Below the pieces are notes generated by a model. That model was not told where the DNA came from. It made no database searches and saw only the letters and a program-made list of their open reading frames with translations. Shown piece after piece: positions 37,273-45,024 of a DNA stretch of 64,000 nucleotides. How positions within the stretch are numbered: position 1 is the first letter of the stretch; each line of letters starts with the position of its first letter. This DNA comes from JANYLB01 sp963837715. Lineage in GTDB: Bacteria > Actinomycetota > Acidimicrobiia > IMCC26256 > JANYLB01. The stretch covers positions 62,001 through 126,000 of the forward strand of contig CAWIOF010000002.1 of assembly GCA_963837715.1 (NCBI GenBank). The letters are read 5' to 3'. Both the position numbers and the translations under genes were made by a program.

Positions 37273-37290
37273 GTTGGTCGGACGACAAGC
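37273..37290. promoter_or_regulatory. Imperfect 18-bp palindrome, second operator copy
   Basis: GTTGGTCG-GA-CGACAAGC differs from the perfect palindrome at 36561-36578 at two symmetric-pair positions and is followed by the same GAA. It lies 13 bases before the ATG of the first AhpD-like gene, where bound repressor would block transcription start or elongation. Confidence 0.6.
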
Positions 37291-37303
37291 GAAAGGGAAG
37301 GCC

Positions 37304-37891
37304 ATGAGCCGGATCGCACCATTGGCCAGAGCGGACCTGCAGGTCCATGAACCGATCTTCGGGGCCTACGAGCAGATCATGGGACTCGTTCCCAACACGG
37401 TCTTCACGATGGCCCGGGTTCCCGGTCTGCTGGAGGGTTACGTCGGCCTGGCCCATGCCGCGGCGATGAACGGGCTCATCTCCGAGGAGCTGGCGCAGAT
37501 GGTGGGCAACATCGCGAGCGCGGCGGCCGGCTGCCGGTACTGCCAGGCGCACACCGCCGCGCACGCCGACCACCTGGGCGTGGACCCGGACAAGCTCTCC
37601 GAGTTGTGGTCGTTCGAGACGAGCGATCGGTTCTCGGATGCGGAACGAGCCGCGCTTCGACTCGCGTTGCATGCCGGGCAGTCGCCGAATGCCGCGACCG
37701 ACGACGACTTCGCCGAGTGTCGTCGCTTCTACTCCGACGACCAGATCACCGCGATCGTCGCGGTCTGCGCACTGTTCGGGCTCCTCAACCGATGGAACGA
37801 CACGATGGCGACGACCCTCGAGCCCCGAGCGCGCGACGTCGCCGACCAGGTGCTCGCGCCGCAAGGCTGGTCCATCGGCGTGCACGCATGA
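37304..37891 (+). CDS. Carboxymuconolactone decarboxylase/AhpD-like protein 1
   Basis: 195 residues, ATG with AAGGGAAGG upstream. The all-helical AhpD fold is indicated by MVGNIASAAAGCRYCQAHTAAHADHLGVDPDKL, with the redox pair CRYC and the nearby His (about residues 76-82) that form the alkylhydroperoxidase proton-relay site. A C-terminal helical extension (ITAIVAVCALFGLLNRWNDTMATTLEP) is typical of CMD proteins of about 190 residues. It could detoxify peroxides, act as a thiol-disulfide partner, or act on a ring-cleavage lactone. It overlaps its paralogue downstream (ATGA). Confidence 0.87.
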   Translation: MSRIAPLARADLQVHEPIFGAYEQIMGLVPNTVFTMARVPGLLEGYVGLAHAAAMNGLISEELAQMVGNIASAAAGCRYCQAHTAAHADHLGVDPDKLSELWSFETSDRFSDAERAALRLALHAGQSPNAATDDDFAECRRFYSDDQITAIVAVCALFGLLNRWNDTMATTLEPRARDVADQVLAPQGWSIGVHA

Positions 37892-38475
37892 GCAGGATCG
37901 CACCGCGCTCGAACGAAGATCTGGCCGAGTACTCCGATGGCTTCGCACTCATCGAGGACTTCATGGGCTTCGTGCCCAGCTCCCTGCGCGTGATGGCACG
38001 CGTTCCGGGACTGCTCGACGGGATGACGGGGCTCTCCAGCGTCGTGTTCCTGAACGACCTCCTTCCGGTGGACCTGAAACAGTTGATCGGGTTCATGGTC
38101 AGCGCAGGGGCCGGATGTCGGTACTGCCAGGCCCACACCGCCGCACACGCATCGCACCTCGGCGTCGATGCCGACAAGCTCGCCGACCTGTGGTCGTTCG
38201 AGACGAGCGACCGATTCGATGGCTCGGAGCGTGCCGCGCTGCGGCTGGCCCTGCACTCGGGTCAGTCACCGAACGCGGTGACCGACGAGGACTTCGGCGA
38301 GTGCCGGCGCTACTGGTCCGACGAGCAGATCACCGCGATCGTCGCGGTCTGCGCGTTGTTCGGCTACCTGAACCGGTGGAACGACACGATGGCGACGACG
38401 TTGGAAGCGGTGCCGCACGCGATCGCCGACGAGGTACTCGCACCCCAGGGCTGGACGCTCGGGAAGCACGGATGA
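37888..38475 (+). CDS. Carboxymuconolactone decarboxylase/AhpD-like protein 2
   Basis: 195 residues, a tandem duplicate of the preceding gene with the same length. Segments GCRYCQAHTAAHA, LWSFETSDRF, ITAIVAVCALFG and RWNDTMATTLE are identical or nearly so, whereas the first 65 residues diverge strongly (SNEDLAEYSDGFALIEDFMGFVPSSLRV). Both copies keep the CxxC pair and His. Overlapping ATGA junctions on both sides tie it to copy 1 and to the metallo-hydrolase. Divergence of the N-terminal halves suggests a heterodimer or different substrates. Confidence 0.87.
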   Translation: MSRIAPRSNEDLAEYSDGFALIEDFMGFVPSSLRVMARVPGLLDGMTGLSSVVFLNDLLPVDLKQLIGFMVSAGAGCRYCQAHTAAHASHLGVDADKLADLWSFETSDRFDGSERAALRLALHSGQSPNAVTDEDFGECRRYWSDEQITAIVAVCALFGYLNRWNDTMATTLEAVPHAIADEVLAPQGWTLGKHG

Positions 38476-39338
38476 GCATGCCGCCCACTCTCGTCACGCT
38501 CACCGGCACCGGTGTTCCCCTGCCCGTGCCCGGCCGGGCCGGTCCGGGGACGCTCGTGCAGCACGGCGACATCGCCTTGCAGTTCGACGCAGGCCGGGCG
38601 ACGGTCCTGCGGCTCACCGAAGCCGGGTGTCCACCGCACGCGCTCACCGCGCTGTTCGTGACCCACGTGCACAGCGACCACGTGGTGGATCTCCCCGATG
38701 TCGTCCTCACCAGGTGGCTCTTCACCCAGATCGCACCGTCGACACCGCTGCCGGTGATCGCACCCGACGGCTCTACCGCGCGCTTCGTGCGGCGGATGCT
38801 CGATGCTTTCGACGACGACATCGCGCTGCGCATCGAGCACGTGCAGCCGGAAGGTCCAGTGATTGATCTCCAGGTCTTCGATGCCTGTGCCGAACCGGCG
38901 ACGGTGTGGGCATCGGACGACGGCGCAGTAGTGGTCGACGCCGTCGCGGTCCACCACGAACCGGTCGACGGCGCCGTCGCGTTCCGGGTGACGACGCCGA
39001 ACGCCGTAGTCGTGGTCTCGGGCGACACGCGCGTGTGCGAAGAGGTGGAGAACCTGAGCCGGGGGGCCGACGTGCTCGTTCACGAGGCGTGTCGAACCAC
39101 TGCGATGCGCGACGCGATCGCTGGGAGCTCCTTCGAGACGATCTTCAGCTACCACGCGGACACCGTGCCGCTGGGCGCGATGGCCGAGCGCGCCGGTGTA
39201 CCGCACCTCGTGCTCACCCACCTGATCCCGCCGCCGAACGGCAACGCCGAGGTGGAGGCATTCGCCGCCGACGTACGCGAGGGCGGCTACACCGGTCGGG
39301 TCTCCGTCGGCGAGGACCTCTTGACGGTGACGCTTTGA
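38472..39338 (+). CDS. MBL-fold metallo-hydrolase
   Basis: 288 residues. The metallo-beta-lactamase motif HVHSDH (about residues 64-69) followed by HHEPVDGAVAFRV, SGDTRVCEEVENLSRGADVLVHEAC and TVPLGAMAERAGVPHLVLTHLIPP gives the complete set of zinc ligands, most like the RNase Z/arylsulfatase-type branch used as lactonases or esterases. It is the third gene of the AhpD-like operon (ATGA overlap). The 3' end contains a 14-base tandem duplication that brings in the stop codon; without it the reading frame would extend four codons. Confidence 0.85.
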   Translation: MSMPPTLVTLTGTGVPLPVPGRAGPGTLVQHGDIALQFDAGRATVLRLTEAGCPPHALTALFVTHVHSDHVVDLPDVVLTRWLFTQIAPSTPLPVIAPDGSTARFVRRMLDAFDDDIALRIEHVQPEGPVIDLQVFDACAEPATVWASDDGAVVVDAVAVHHEPVDGAVAFRVTTPNAVVVVSGDTRVCEEVENLSRGADVLVHEACRTTAMRDAIAGSSFETIFSYHADTVPLGAMAERAGVPHLVLTHLIPPPNGNAEVEAFAADVREGGYTGRVSVGEDLLTVTL

Positions 39339-39348
39339 CGGTGACGCT
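39321..39348 (+). repeat. Tandem 14-bp duplication across stop codon
   Basis: TTGACGGTGACGCT occurs twice in direct succession (39321-39334, 39335-39348). The second copy supplies the TGA that ends the metallo-hydrolase frame. A single-copy ancestor would read on to ...L-G-V-T-P-stop. Confidence 0.7.
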
Positions 39349-39358
39349 CGGTGTCACC
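39340..39358 (+). terminator. Hairpin after metallo-hydrolase gene
   Basis: GGTGAC and GTCACC pair around a 7-base loop directly behind the stop codon of the operon. There is no T-run, as is common for hairpins at gene ends in high-GC genomes. Confidence 0.4.
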
Positions 39359-39460
39359 CCGTAGCGTCGACGCCAAGGTTACGTTGCGTACGCAGGTTCG
39401 CCCGTACTCTCCGGCACCACTGGCCGCGCCGATCTCGAGAGGCGCCGGATTCGCGCGTCC

Positions 39461-40000
39461 TCAGCTCGGCGATTGTTCGAGGCGTTGGATGAGCTTGTCG
39501 AGGAGGCGATCGAGGCGGTTTCGTTCCGACGCGCTCAGCTCGCGGAAGAGCTCGTTCTCAGCGGTCACGAGGTCCTCGACGGCCCGGTCGGCGATGGCGT
39601 GTCCGTTCGGGGTGAGCTCGACGAGGGACCCGCGGCGATCGTCGGGGTCCGATCGCCGCACGATGAGTCCGGCGGCTTCGAGGCGGTTGAGGCGATTGGT
39701 CATCCCGGCGGGGGAGATCATCGCGACACGCGCGAGGGTCGTCGGGGTCAGGACGGTGCCGGCGCCACCGCGTCGCAGTGCGGCGAGGACGTCGAACTCA
39801 CCGACAGTGATGCCGTGCGGCTCGAACAGTGTCTCGGCCGATCGCAGCGCGGTGTTCATGAGCTGGGTGATGCGCAGGATCGTGCCCATGGCATCGAGGT
39901 CGAGGTCGGGCCGTTCGCGTCTCCAGCTCGCCATCGTGTCGTCGAGGATCTCGCGCATCGTCACACGCGAAGGATACTTCGATACAGAATCTTTTGACAT
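39461..40000 (-). CDS. MarR family transcriptional regulator
   Basis: 179 residues (ATG at 40000; an internal start at MREILDD is possible). The winged helix LAALRRGGAGTVLTPTTLARVAMISPAGMTNRLNRLEAAGLIVRRSDPDDRRGSLVELT (about 73-131) is typical of MarR, including the DxRR wing. It is transcribed divergently from the extradiol-like VOC operon with only 28 bases between the start codons. A perfect 16-base palindrome overlaps both its own start and the promoter of the VOC operon, so autorepression and repression of the catabolic operon are the natural reading, with an aromatic or thioester inducer (inference). Confidence 0.88.
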   Translation of the reverse strand: MSKDSVSKYPSRVTMREILDDTMASWRRERPDLDLDAMGTILRITQLMNTALRSAETLFEPHGITVGEFDVLAALRRGGAGTVLTPTTLARVAMISPAGMTNRLNRLEAAGLIVRRSDPDDRRGSLVELTPNGHAIADRAVEDLVTAENELFRELSASERNRLDRLLDKLIQRLEQSPS

Positions 40001-40029
40001 CGAAACTTCGATGTCGTACTATTGAACGG
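39994..40029 (+). promoter_or_regulatory. Leaderless sigma70-type promoter with MarR palindrome in spacer
   Basis: TTGACA (39994-39999) and TACTAT (40017-40022) are separated by 17 bases. The spacer holds the perfect inverted repeat CATCGAA-AC-TTCGATG (39998-40013). Seven bases after the -10 element comes the GTG of the VOC gene, so the transcript would start at the start codon. A bound MarR dimer would sit exactly between the two promoter boxes. Confidence 0.65.
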
Positions 40030-40958
40030 TGCCCGGTCCGATCATTCGTGCCCGCGACGTCGCGTTCCCACGCTTTCGAGCGCCTGATCTCGACGAGATG
40101 GAGATCTTCCTCCACGGGTTCGGGATGCACACCGCGTCGCGCACCGAGGACTCGCTCTACATGCGCGGCACCGACACGGACCATCACGTGCATGTGACGC
40201 ACCTCGGCGAGCCGGCGTTCGTCGGCCTGGCGTTCGAGGCCACACGGGCAGATCTCGACCGGCTCGCCGCAGAGACGGGAACTGGAGTCGAGAGGACCGA
40301 CGAACCCGGGGGCGGTGTCGTCGTGCACCTCACCGACCCGGACGGTCGCGTCGTCGATGTCGTCGCAGACATCGAGCCCTCGGAAGCGATCGGCGTTCGT
40401 GGCCACGCACCCCTCAACGTGGGCGCCGAACGGGTCCGAATCGGCGAGCTGCAGCGTGTCGCGACGGGCGCGTCGCAGGTGAAGCGATTCGGGCACGCGG
40501 CACTGAAGACGCCTTCGCTCGCTGCGCTCGCCGGCTGGTACTCCGAAACGCTCGGACTGCTCACTTCGGACGACATCTACCTCAGCACGCCCGAAGAGCC
40601 GGTCGGTCGCTTCATGCGCTGCGATCGCGGAGACCAACCTGCCGATCACCACTCGTTGCTGATCATCGAAACGGGTGAGGTGCGACTCGGTCACTGCGCG
40701 TGGGAGGTCGCCGACTTCGACGATCTCATGGCCGGCCACGATCATCTGCTCTCAGCGCAGGGCCGGCACTACTGGGGTGTCGGACGTCATGTGCTCGGTG
40801 GTCAGGTCTTCGACTACTGGAAGGACCCGCTGGGCTTCACCGTCGAGCACTGGACCGACTCGGACTTGCTCACGGCCGACACGCCGGCCGGTACCTACGG
40901 GCTGTTGGAGCCGATCAACCAGTGGGGACCGGCACCTCCGGCGGACCTCGACTTCTGA
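40029..40958 (+). CDS. VOC family, extradiol dioxygenase-like protein
   Basis: 309 residues, GTG start without a ribosome binding site (leaderless). Two VOC modules: the N-terminal half (residues 1-125) lacks metal ligands, and the C-terminal half has the ligand set expected for type I extradiol dioxygenases, His in KRFGHAALKT (about 158), His in RLGHCAWEV (about 220) and Glu in TVEHWTD (about 277). Order and length (about 290-310) agree with 2,3-dihydroxybiphenyl or catechol 2,3-dioxygenases. It probably cleaves the catechol produced by one of the island's monooxygenases. The first gene of a TGATG-coupled operon. Confidence 0.85.
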   Translation: MPGPIIRARDVAFPRFRAPDLDEMEIFLHGFGMHTASRTEDSLYMRGTDTDHHVHVTHLGEPAFVGLAFEATRADLDRLAAETGTGVERTDEPGGGVVVHLTDPDGRVVDVVADIEPSEAIGVRGHAPLNVGAERVRIGELQRVATGASQVKRFGHAALKTPSLAALAGWYSETLGLLTSDDIYLSTPEEPVGRFMRCDRGDQPADHHSLLIIETGEVRLGHCAWEVADFDDLMAGHDHLLSAQGRHYWGVGRHVLGGQVFDYWKDPLGFTVEHWTDSDLLTADTPAGTYGLLEPINQWGPAPPADLDF

Positions 40959-41737
40959 TGGATCTCGGGATCGCCGGTCGCCGCGCGATCGTGGCCGCCT
41001 CGAGCGCCGGCCTCGGCTTCGCGTGTGCGCAATCACTCGTGCGCGAAGGTGTCGATGTCGTGATCAACGGGCGCGACCCGCAACGCCTCGACGCGGCCGC
41101 GGCCGTGCTCCGAGCGGGCTCCACGGTCACGGTTCAGACGGTCGGGGGCGACATCGCCGAGCCCGCGACCCGCGCCGCGCTCCTTGCGACGTGCAGCGAG
41201 CCGGACATCCTCGTGACGAACAACGGAGGCCCGCCTCCGGGCCAGTTCCAGCAGTGGGGCCGCGACGAGTGGATCGCCGCGGTGGACGCGAACATGCTCG
41301 CACCGCTGTTGCTCATCCGTGACGTGATCGACGGGATGGCGGCACGGCACTTCGGTCGCATCGTCAACATCACCTCGGCGATGGTGACCGCTCCCCACGC
41401 CGCGATGGGCCTGTCGTCGGCTGCTCGCACCGGGCTCACGTCTGCGTCGAAGGGCCTGTCCCGTGAGGTCGCGTCGGCGAACGTGACCGTCAACAACCTG
41501 CTGCCGGAACGGATCGACACCGGACGCCAGCGCCAGATGGCTGAGCTTGCAGTCGCGATCAAGGGGATCACGCTCGAAGCGGCGTACGCAGAGATCGCCG
41601 CCACGATCGCCGCGGGCCGCCTCGGCCGGCCCGAAGAGGTGGGCGACGCGTGCGCGTTCCTGTGCAGCGCGCAGGCCGGGTACATCTCGGGCCAGAACCT
41701 CCACCTCGACGGCGGTTCGTACCCAGGCCTGTTCTGA
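40958..41737 (+). CDS. SDR family oxidoreductase without catalytic Tyr
   Basis: 259 residues, start overlapping the preceding stop (TGATG). Rossmann start GIAGRRAIVAASSAGLGFACAQSL, an NNGGPPPG in place of NNAG, and INGRDP are visible, and the C-terminus ends GQNLHLDGG. At the usual YxxxK position the sequence is SSAARTGLTSASK, so the catalytic tyrosine is missing while a Ser (ITSAM) is present. Many actinobacterial and proteobacterial SDRs of this branch show the same LSxxxRxGL pattern, so this is a subfamily trait and not a fresh mutation. It may reduce a ring-cleavage product or act as a lyase. Confidence 0.85.
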   Translation: MDLGIAGRRAIVAASSAGLGFACAQSLVREGVDVVINGRDPQRLDAAAAVLRAGSTVTVQTVGGDIAEPATRAALLATCSEPDILVTNNGGPPPGQFQQWGRDEWIAAVDANMLAPLLLIRDVIDGMAARHFGRIVNITSAMVTAPHAAMGLSSAARTGLTSASKGLSREVASANVTVNNLLPERIDTGRQRQMAELAVAIKGITLEAAYAEIAATIAAGRLGRPEEVGDACAFLCSAQAGYISGQNLHLDGGSYPGLF

Positions 41738-43374
41738 TGCAACACGTCGACGCCTTGGTCGTTGGTGCGGGTCCCGTCGGGCTCACTGCGGCATTGCTGC
41801 TCGAACGGCTGGGCTGTTCGGTTGCGATTGTCGAACGCCGCGACGGACCCCAGCGCGTGCCCGCCGCCCACGCCGTCAACGCGCGCACCTTCGAGATCTG
41901 GCGCCAGATCGGCCTCGACGTCGACTCCATTCGCTCGCGTGCGCAGGACCCCGCCGATGCCGGCGCCGTGCACTGGGTGACGAAGCTGGGCGGCACCGTC
42001 ATCGGGAGCCTGCCCTATGAGCGCCAAGGCCACGAACAGCTCGCGGTCACGCCCACGCCGCTGCGCAACCTCTCCCAACATCACCTCGAGCCGTTGCTCG
42101 TCGAGGAGCTCGCCCGCGTCGGCCTGCCGGTCGGTTATGGGCATCGTTGGGAGTCGGCGGCCGTCGACGAAGGGGGCGCGATCTCGACGATGACCGGACC
42201 CGACGGCCCGCTCGAGGTCTCGAGCCGGTGGCTGCTTGCGTGCGACGGGGCGTCGAGTCCCGTGCGGCGCATGCTCGGCATCGTGCCCGAGGGCCCGCAT
42301 CGCATCCAGAGCTTCGTCATGGTGCATATCTCGGCCGACCTGCGAGGCCTCGTCGGTGATCAGCCGGGCGTGTTGTTCTGGATCTGCGATCCGGCGGCGG
42401 GCGGCACGTTCGTGGCGCACGACATCGACCGCGAGTGGGTGTACATGCACCCGTACGACCCGGACGTCGAGGACGCGGCGTCGTACACGGCGGAACGGTG
42501 CGAGCAGCTCGTGCGCGCCGCGCTCGAAGACCCGAGCGTGGATCTCGACATCGTGACGATCGCGACGTGGACGATGACCGCCCAGGTGGCGCCGCGTTTT
42601 CGTGACGGACCCGTCTTCCTGGTCGGTGACGCGGCGCACCGGTTCCCGCCTACCGGTGGACTGGGGCTCAACACCGGCGTGCAGGACGCGCACAATCTTG
42701 CGTGGAAACTGGCTGCGGTGGAGCGCGGTCACGCCGGGGCCACTCTGCTCGACTCGTACGAGCGTGAACGCCGGCCGGTCGCGCAACGCAATGCCGAGGT
42801 CAGCCTCGCCAACGCGTTGCAGCTCATCGAAGTGCCCGTGGCACTGGGCGCCGACCCCGACCCCGTGGTCTTCGCGGCCAACATGGAAGCCACCCTCGCT
42901 GATGCCGACGGTCGGGCGCGCGTCGAGGTTGCGATCGCGAACCAGGCCACCCACTTCGACATGCTCGGACTGCAGCTCGGCTACTCCTACGGTTGTCCCG
43001 AGGGGATCGTCGCCGAGGAGGTCGACACCGACCACGCCGTCCGAACGTATGTGCCGTCGAGCCGCCCCGGTTCACGCCTCCCCCACGGATGGATCCGGTT
43101 CGAGGGTGCCGTGTGTTCCACGCTCGACCTGATCCCACTCGACCGGCCCGTGCTCATCGCCGGACCCACCTGTGCAATCGATGCCGACCTGCGCGTGGGC
43201 ATCGATTTCGAGGACCCTGATCGATGGTGGTCCACCATCCTCGCCCTGTCCGACGCCGGCGCAATCCTCGTCCGCCCGGATCAACACATCGCCGCCCGAT
43301 GGGCGACCACACCAACCGAGGTCGATGTCTGGCAGCAGGCTGTGCCTCATCCGACTACAGCCGATTCGGCATGA
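41737..43374 (+). CDS. FAD-dependent aromatic-type monooxygenase 2
   Basis: 545 residues; ATG overlaps the SDR stop (TGATG). FAD motif DALVVGAGPVGLTAALLLERLG (about 5-26), DG motif LACDGASSPVRRMLG (about 166-180) and FLVGDAAHRFPPTGGLGLNTGVQDAHNLAWKL (about 291-322), with a thioredoxin-like C-terminal domain, define a group A flavin hydroxylase (MhpA/phenol hydroxylase group). It is clearly homologous to the enzyme at 34824 but divergent. Being in one operon with the extradiol-like enzyme, it probably makes the catechol that the latter opens. Confidence 0.88.
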   Translation: MQHVDALVVGAGPVGLTAALLLERLGCSVAIVERRDGPQRVPAAHAVNARTFEIWRQIGLDVDSIRSRAQDPADAGAVHWVTKLGGTVIGSLPYERQGHEQLAVTPTPLRNLSQHHLEPLLVEELARVGLPVGYGHRWESAAVDEGGAISTMTGPDGPLEVSSRWLLACDGASSPVRRMLGIVPEGPHRIQSFVMVHISADLRGLVGDQPGVLFWICDPAAGGTFVAHDIDREWVYMHPYDPDVEDAASYTAERCEQLVRAALEDPSVDLDIVTIATWTMTAQVAPRFRDGPVFLVGDAAHRFPPTGGLGLNTGVQDAHNLAWKLAAVERGHAGATLLDSYERERRPVAQRNAEVSLANALQLIEVPVALGADPDPVVFAANMEATLADADGRARVEVAIANQATHFDMLGLQLGYSYGCPEGIVAEEVDTDHAVRTYVPSSRPGSRLPHGWIRFEGAVCSTLDLIPLDRPVLIAGPTCAIDADLRVGIDFEDPDRWWSTILALSDAGAILVRPDQHIAARWATTPTEVDVWQQAVPHPTTADSA

Positions 43375-43408
43375 CGTACCGACCGCGCCGGTCGAGGAGG
43401 AAGACTCG

Positions 43409-44197
43409 ATGACGAACACTGCGTTGGGAATCGAACGCCGGGGCCGAATCGTGATCCTGGAGAACCAGGATCCGCCACGGAATCGAATGACCTTCGAGTA
43501 CATGGACGAGCTCGAGCGGGCGGTGATCGGGCTGCGCGACGATCGAGACGTCCGGGCGGTGGTGATCACCGCAGCCGGCACCGAACACTTCAGTGTCGGC
43601 ATGGACCTCAAGCAGCTGATGTCGGGCGCGCAGGATCGCGGTGGATTCGAGGCGGTGCTGGACCAACGTCTGCGCGTGCTCTCATTGATCGAGCAGCTCG
43701 ACAAGCCCGTGATCGCGACGATGTTCGGGTACTGCCTCGGTGGCGGACTCGAGCTGCCGCTCGCATGTCACTTCCGTCTCGCCGCGAGTGAAGGTGCACG
43801 CATCGGGCTGCCGGAGCTTGATCTCGGCACCGTTCCCGCCTGGGGTGGCACCGCCCGGCTGACTCGAACGGTTGGTCGAGCGCGGGCCCTCGACATGATC
43901 CTGCGAGCCAAGAAGATCGACGGGCCGACTGCACTCGCGATCGGTCTCGTGCACGAAGTCCATCCCGCGCAGGAGCTCAAGGCGAGAGCGGTCCAACTCG
44001 CCGAGGAGCTCGCGGCGCAGCCACCGATCGCGGTTGCCGGTGTCCTGCGGGCCGTGGTGGGTGGAGAGCACCTTCCGCTCGATGCTGCTCTCCGGATCGA
44101 ACGGGATGCCGTTCGTCGCTGCAGCAACTCGGCCGATCAGATCGAAGGCATGACAGCGTTCCTCGAGAAGCGACGACCACAGTTCGAAGGCAAGTGA
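43409..44197 (+). CDS. Enoyl-CoA hydratase/isomerase family protein
   Basis: 262 residues, strong GAGGAGGA before the ATG. The crotonase fold is shown by the oxyanion loops HFSVGMDLKQ (about 64-73) and TMFGYCLGGGLELPLACHFRLA (about 101-122), followed by RIGLPELDLGTVPAWGGTARL with the catalytic-position Glu. The Glu near GLELP and the Glu in LPELDLG match hydratases. It follows the monooxygenase by 34 bases and probably belongs to the same transcript, acting on a CoA ester generated late in the pathway. Confidence 0.88.
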   Translation: MTNTALGIERRGRIVILENQDPPRNRMTFEYMDELERAVIGLRDDRDVRAVVITAAGTEHFSVGMDLKQLMSGAQDRGGFEAVLDQRLRVLSLIEQLDKPVIATMFGYCLGGGLELPLACHFRLAASEGARIGLPELDLGTVPAWGGTARLTRTVGRARALDMILRAKKIDGPTALAIGLVHEVHPAQELKARAVQLAEELAAQPPIAVAGVLRAVVGGEHLPLDAALRIERDAVRRCSNSADQIEGMTAFLEKRRPQFEGK

Positions 44198-44308
44198 GGC
44201 TCGGTGGAACGCACGTGGCCGGTCCTCAGGCGCCGACGTCTGCCAATGCGCAATGATCCCAACCCGTGGGAGTCTCCGTGCGGCCCCGATGGTGAGAGGC
44301 GGATCTCG

Positions 44309-44929
44309 ATGGGATTGCAGATCGTTGGTGCAGGCGTCGGTCGTACGGGTACGCACTCGTTGAAGATCGCGCTCGAGCAGCTGCTCGGTGGCACGTGTCA
44401 TCACATGATCGAGATGTTCGAGCGACCGGATCAGGTGGAGGCCTTCACCGCTGCGATCGACGGTCAACCAACGGATTGGTCCGATGTGATGGCCGACTTC
44501 ACCGCGATGGTGGACTTTCCCGGATCGTTGTTCTGGCGTGAGATCGCGGCGGCGTTTCCCGACGCGCCGGTGTTGCTCTCGACCCGCGACGCGGAAGGTT
44601 GGTACCGCAGCGCGTCGAACACGATCTTCCTGAGCTTCGATCGGACGCCGCCGGAGCTCCGACCCTGGATGGAGGCGGTGCGGCGCGGTCTTCGGGATCG
44701 CTTCAGCGACGACTTCGAGAACAAGGACGCGATGATCGCCGCGTACGATGCCCACAATGCCGCCGTGCGCGCCGAGATCCCGGCCGCGCGCCTGATCGAC
44801 TGGACGCCGTCCGACGGCTGGGCCCCGATCTGCGCCGCGCTGAACGTGCCGGTTCCGACGGAGCCGTTCCCGATTGCGAACACCACGAACGAGTTCCGCG
44901 CAATGATCGGCCTCGATCAACTCGCGTAG
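44309..44929 (+). CDS. Sulfotransferase-like protein
   Basis: 206 residues from the ATG at 44309 (GAGAGGCGG upstream); a longer frame from 44204 adds only basic, low-complexity residues. The N-terminal P-loop-like GAGVGRTGTHSLKIALEQLLGG (about 6-27) is the 5'-phosphosulfate binding loop of the compact sulfotransferase family also found in fungi and actinobacteria; VLLSTRDAEGWYRS (about 90-103) provides the 3'-phosphate loop. It would transfer sulfate from PAPS to a hydroxyl group, or act on sulfated intermediates. A sulfotransferase inside a catabolic operon is unusual. Confidence 0.82.
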   Translation: MGLQIVGAGVGRTGTHSLKIALEQLLGGTCHHMIEMFERPDQVEAFTAAIDGQPTDWSDVMADFTAMVDFPGSLFWREIAAAFPDAPVLLSTRDAEGWYRSASNTIFLSFDRTPPELRPWMEAVRRGLRDRFSDDFENKDAMIAAYDAHNAAVRAEIPAARLIDWTPSDGWAPICAALNVPVPTEPFPIANTTNEFRAMIGLDQLA

Positions 44930-45024
44930 GCACCCGACCGATCGGGAGTATCGCGACTGGGGCGCCGGAGCGTCTGGTCGAGATGTCCGCCGCCGGCGAC
45001 ATGGACAACCCGTAGTCTCCGCCC

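Noticed and set aside
41134..43035. 633-residue minus-strand frame opposite the SDR and monooxygenase
   Set aside because: Antisense shadow of two coupled genes.
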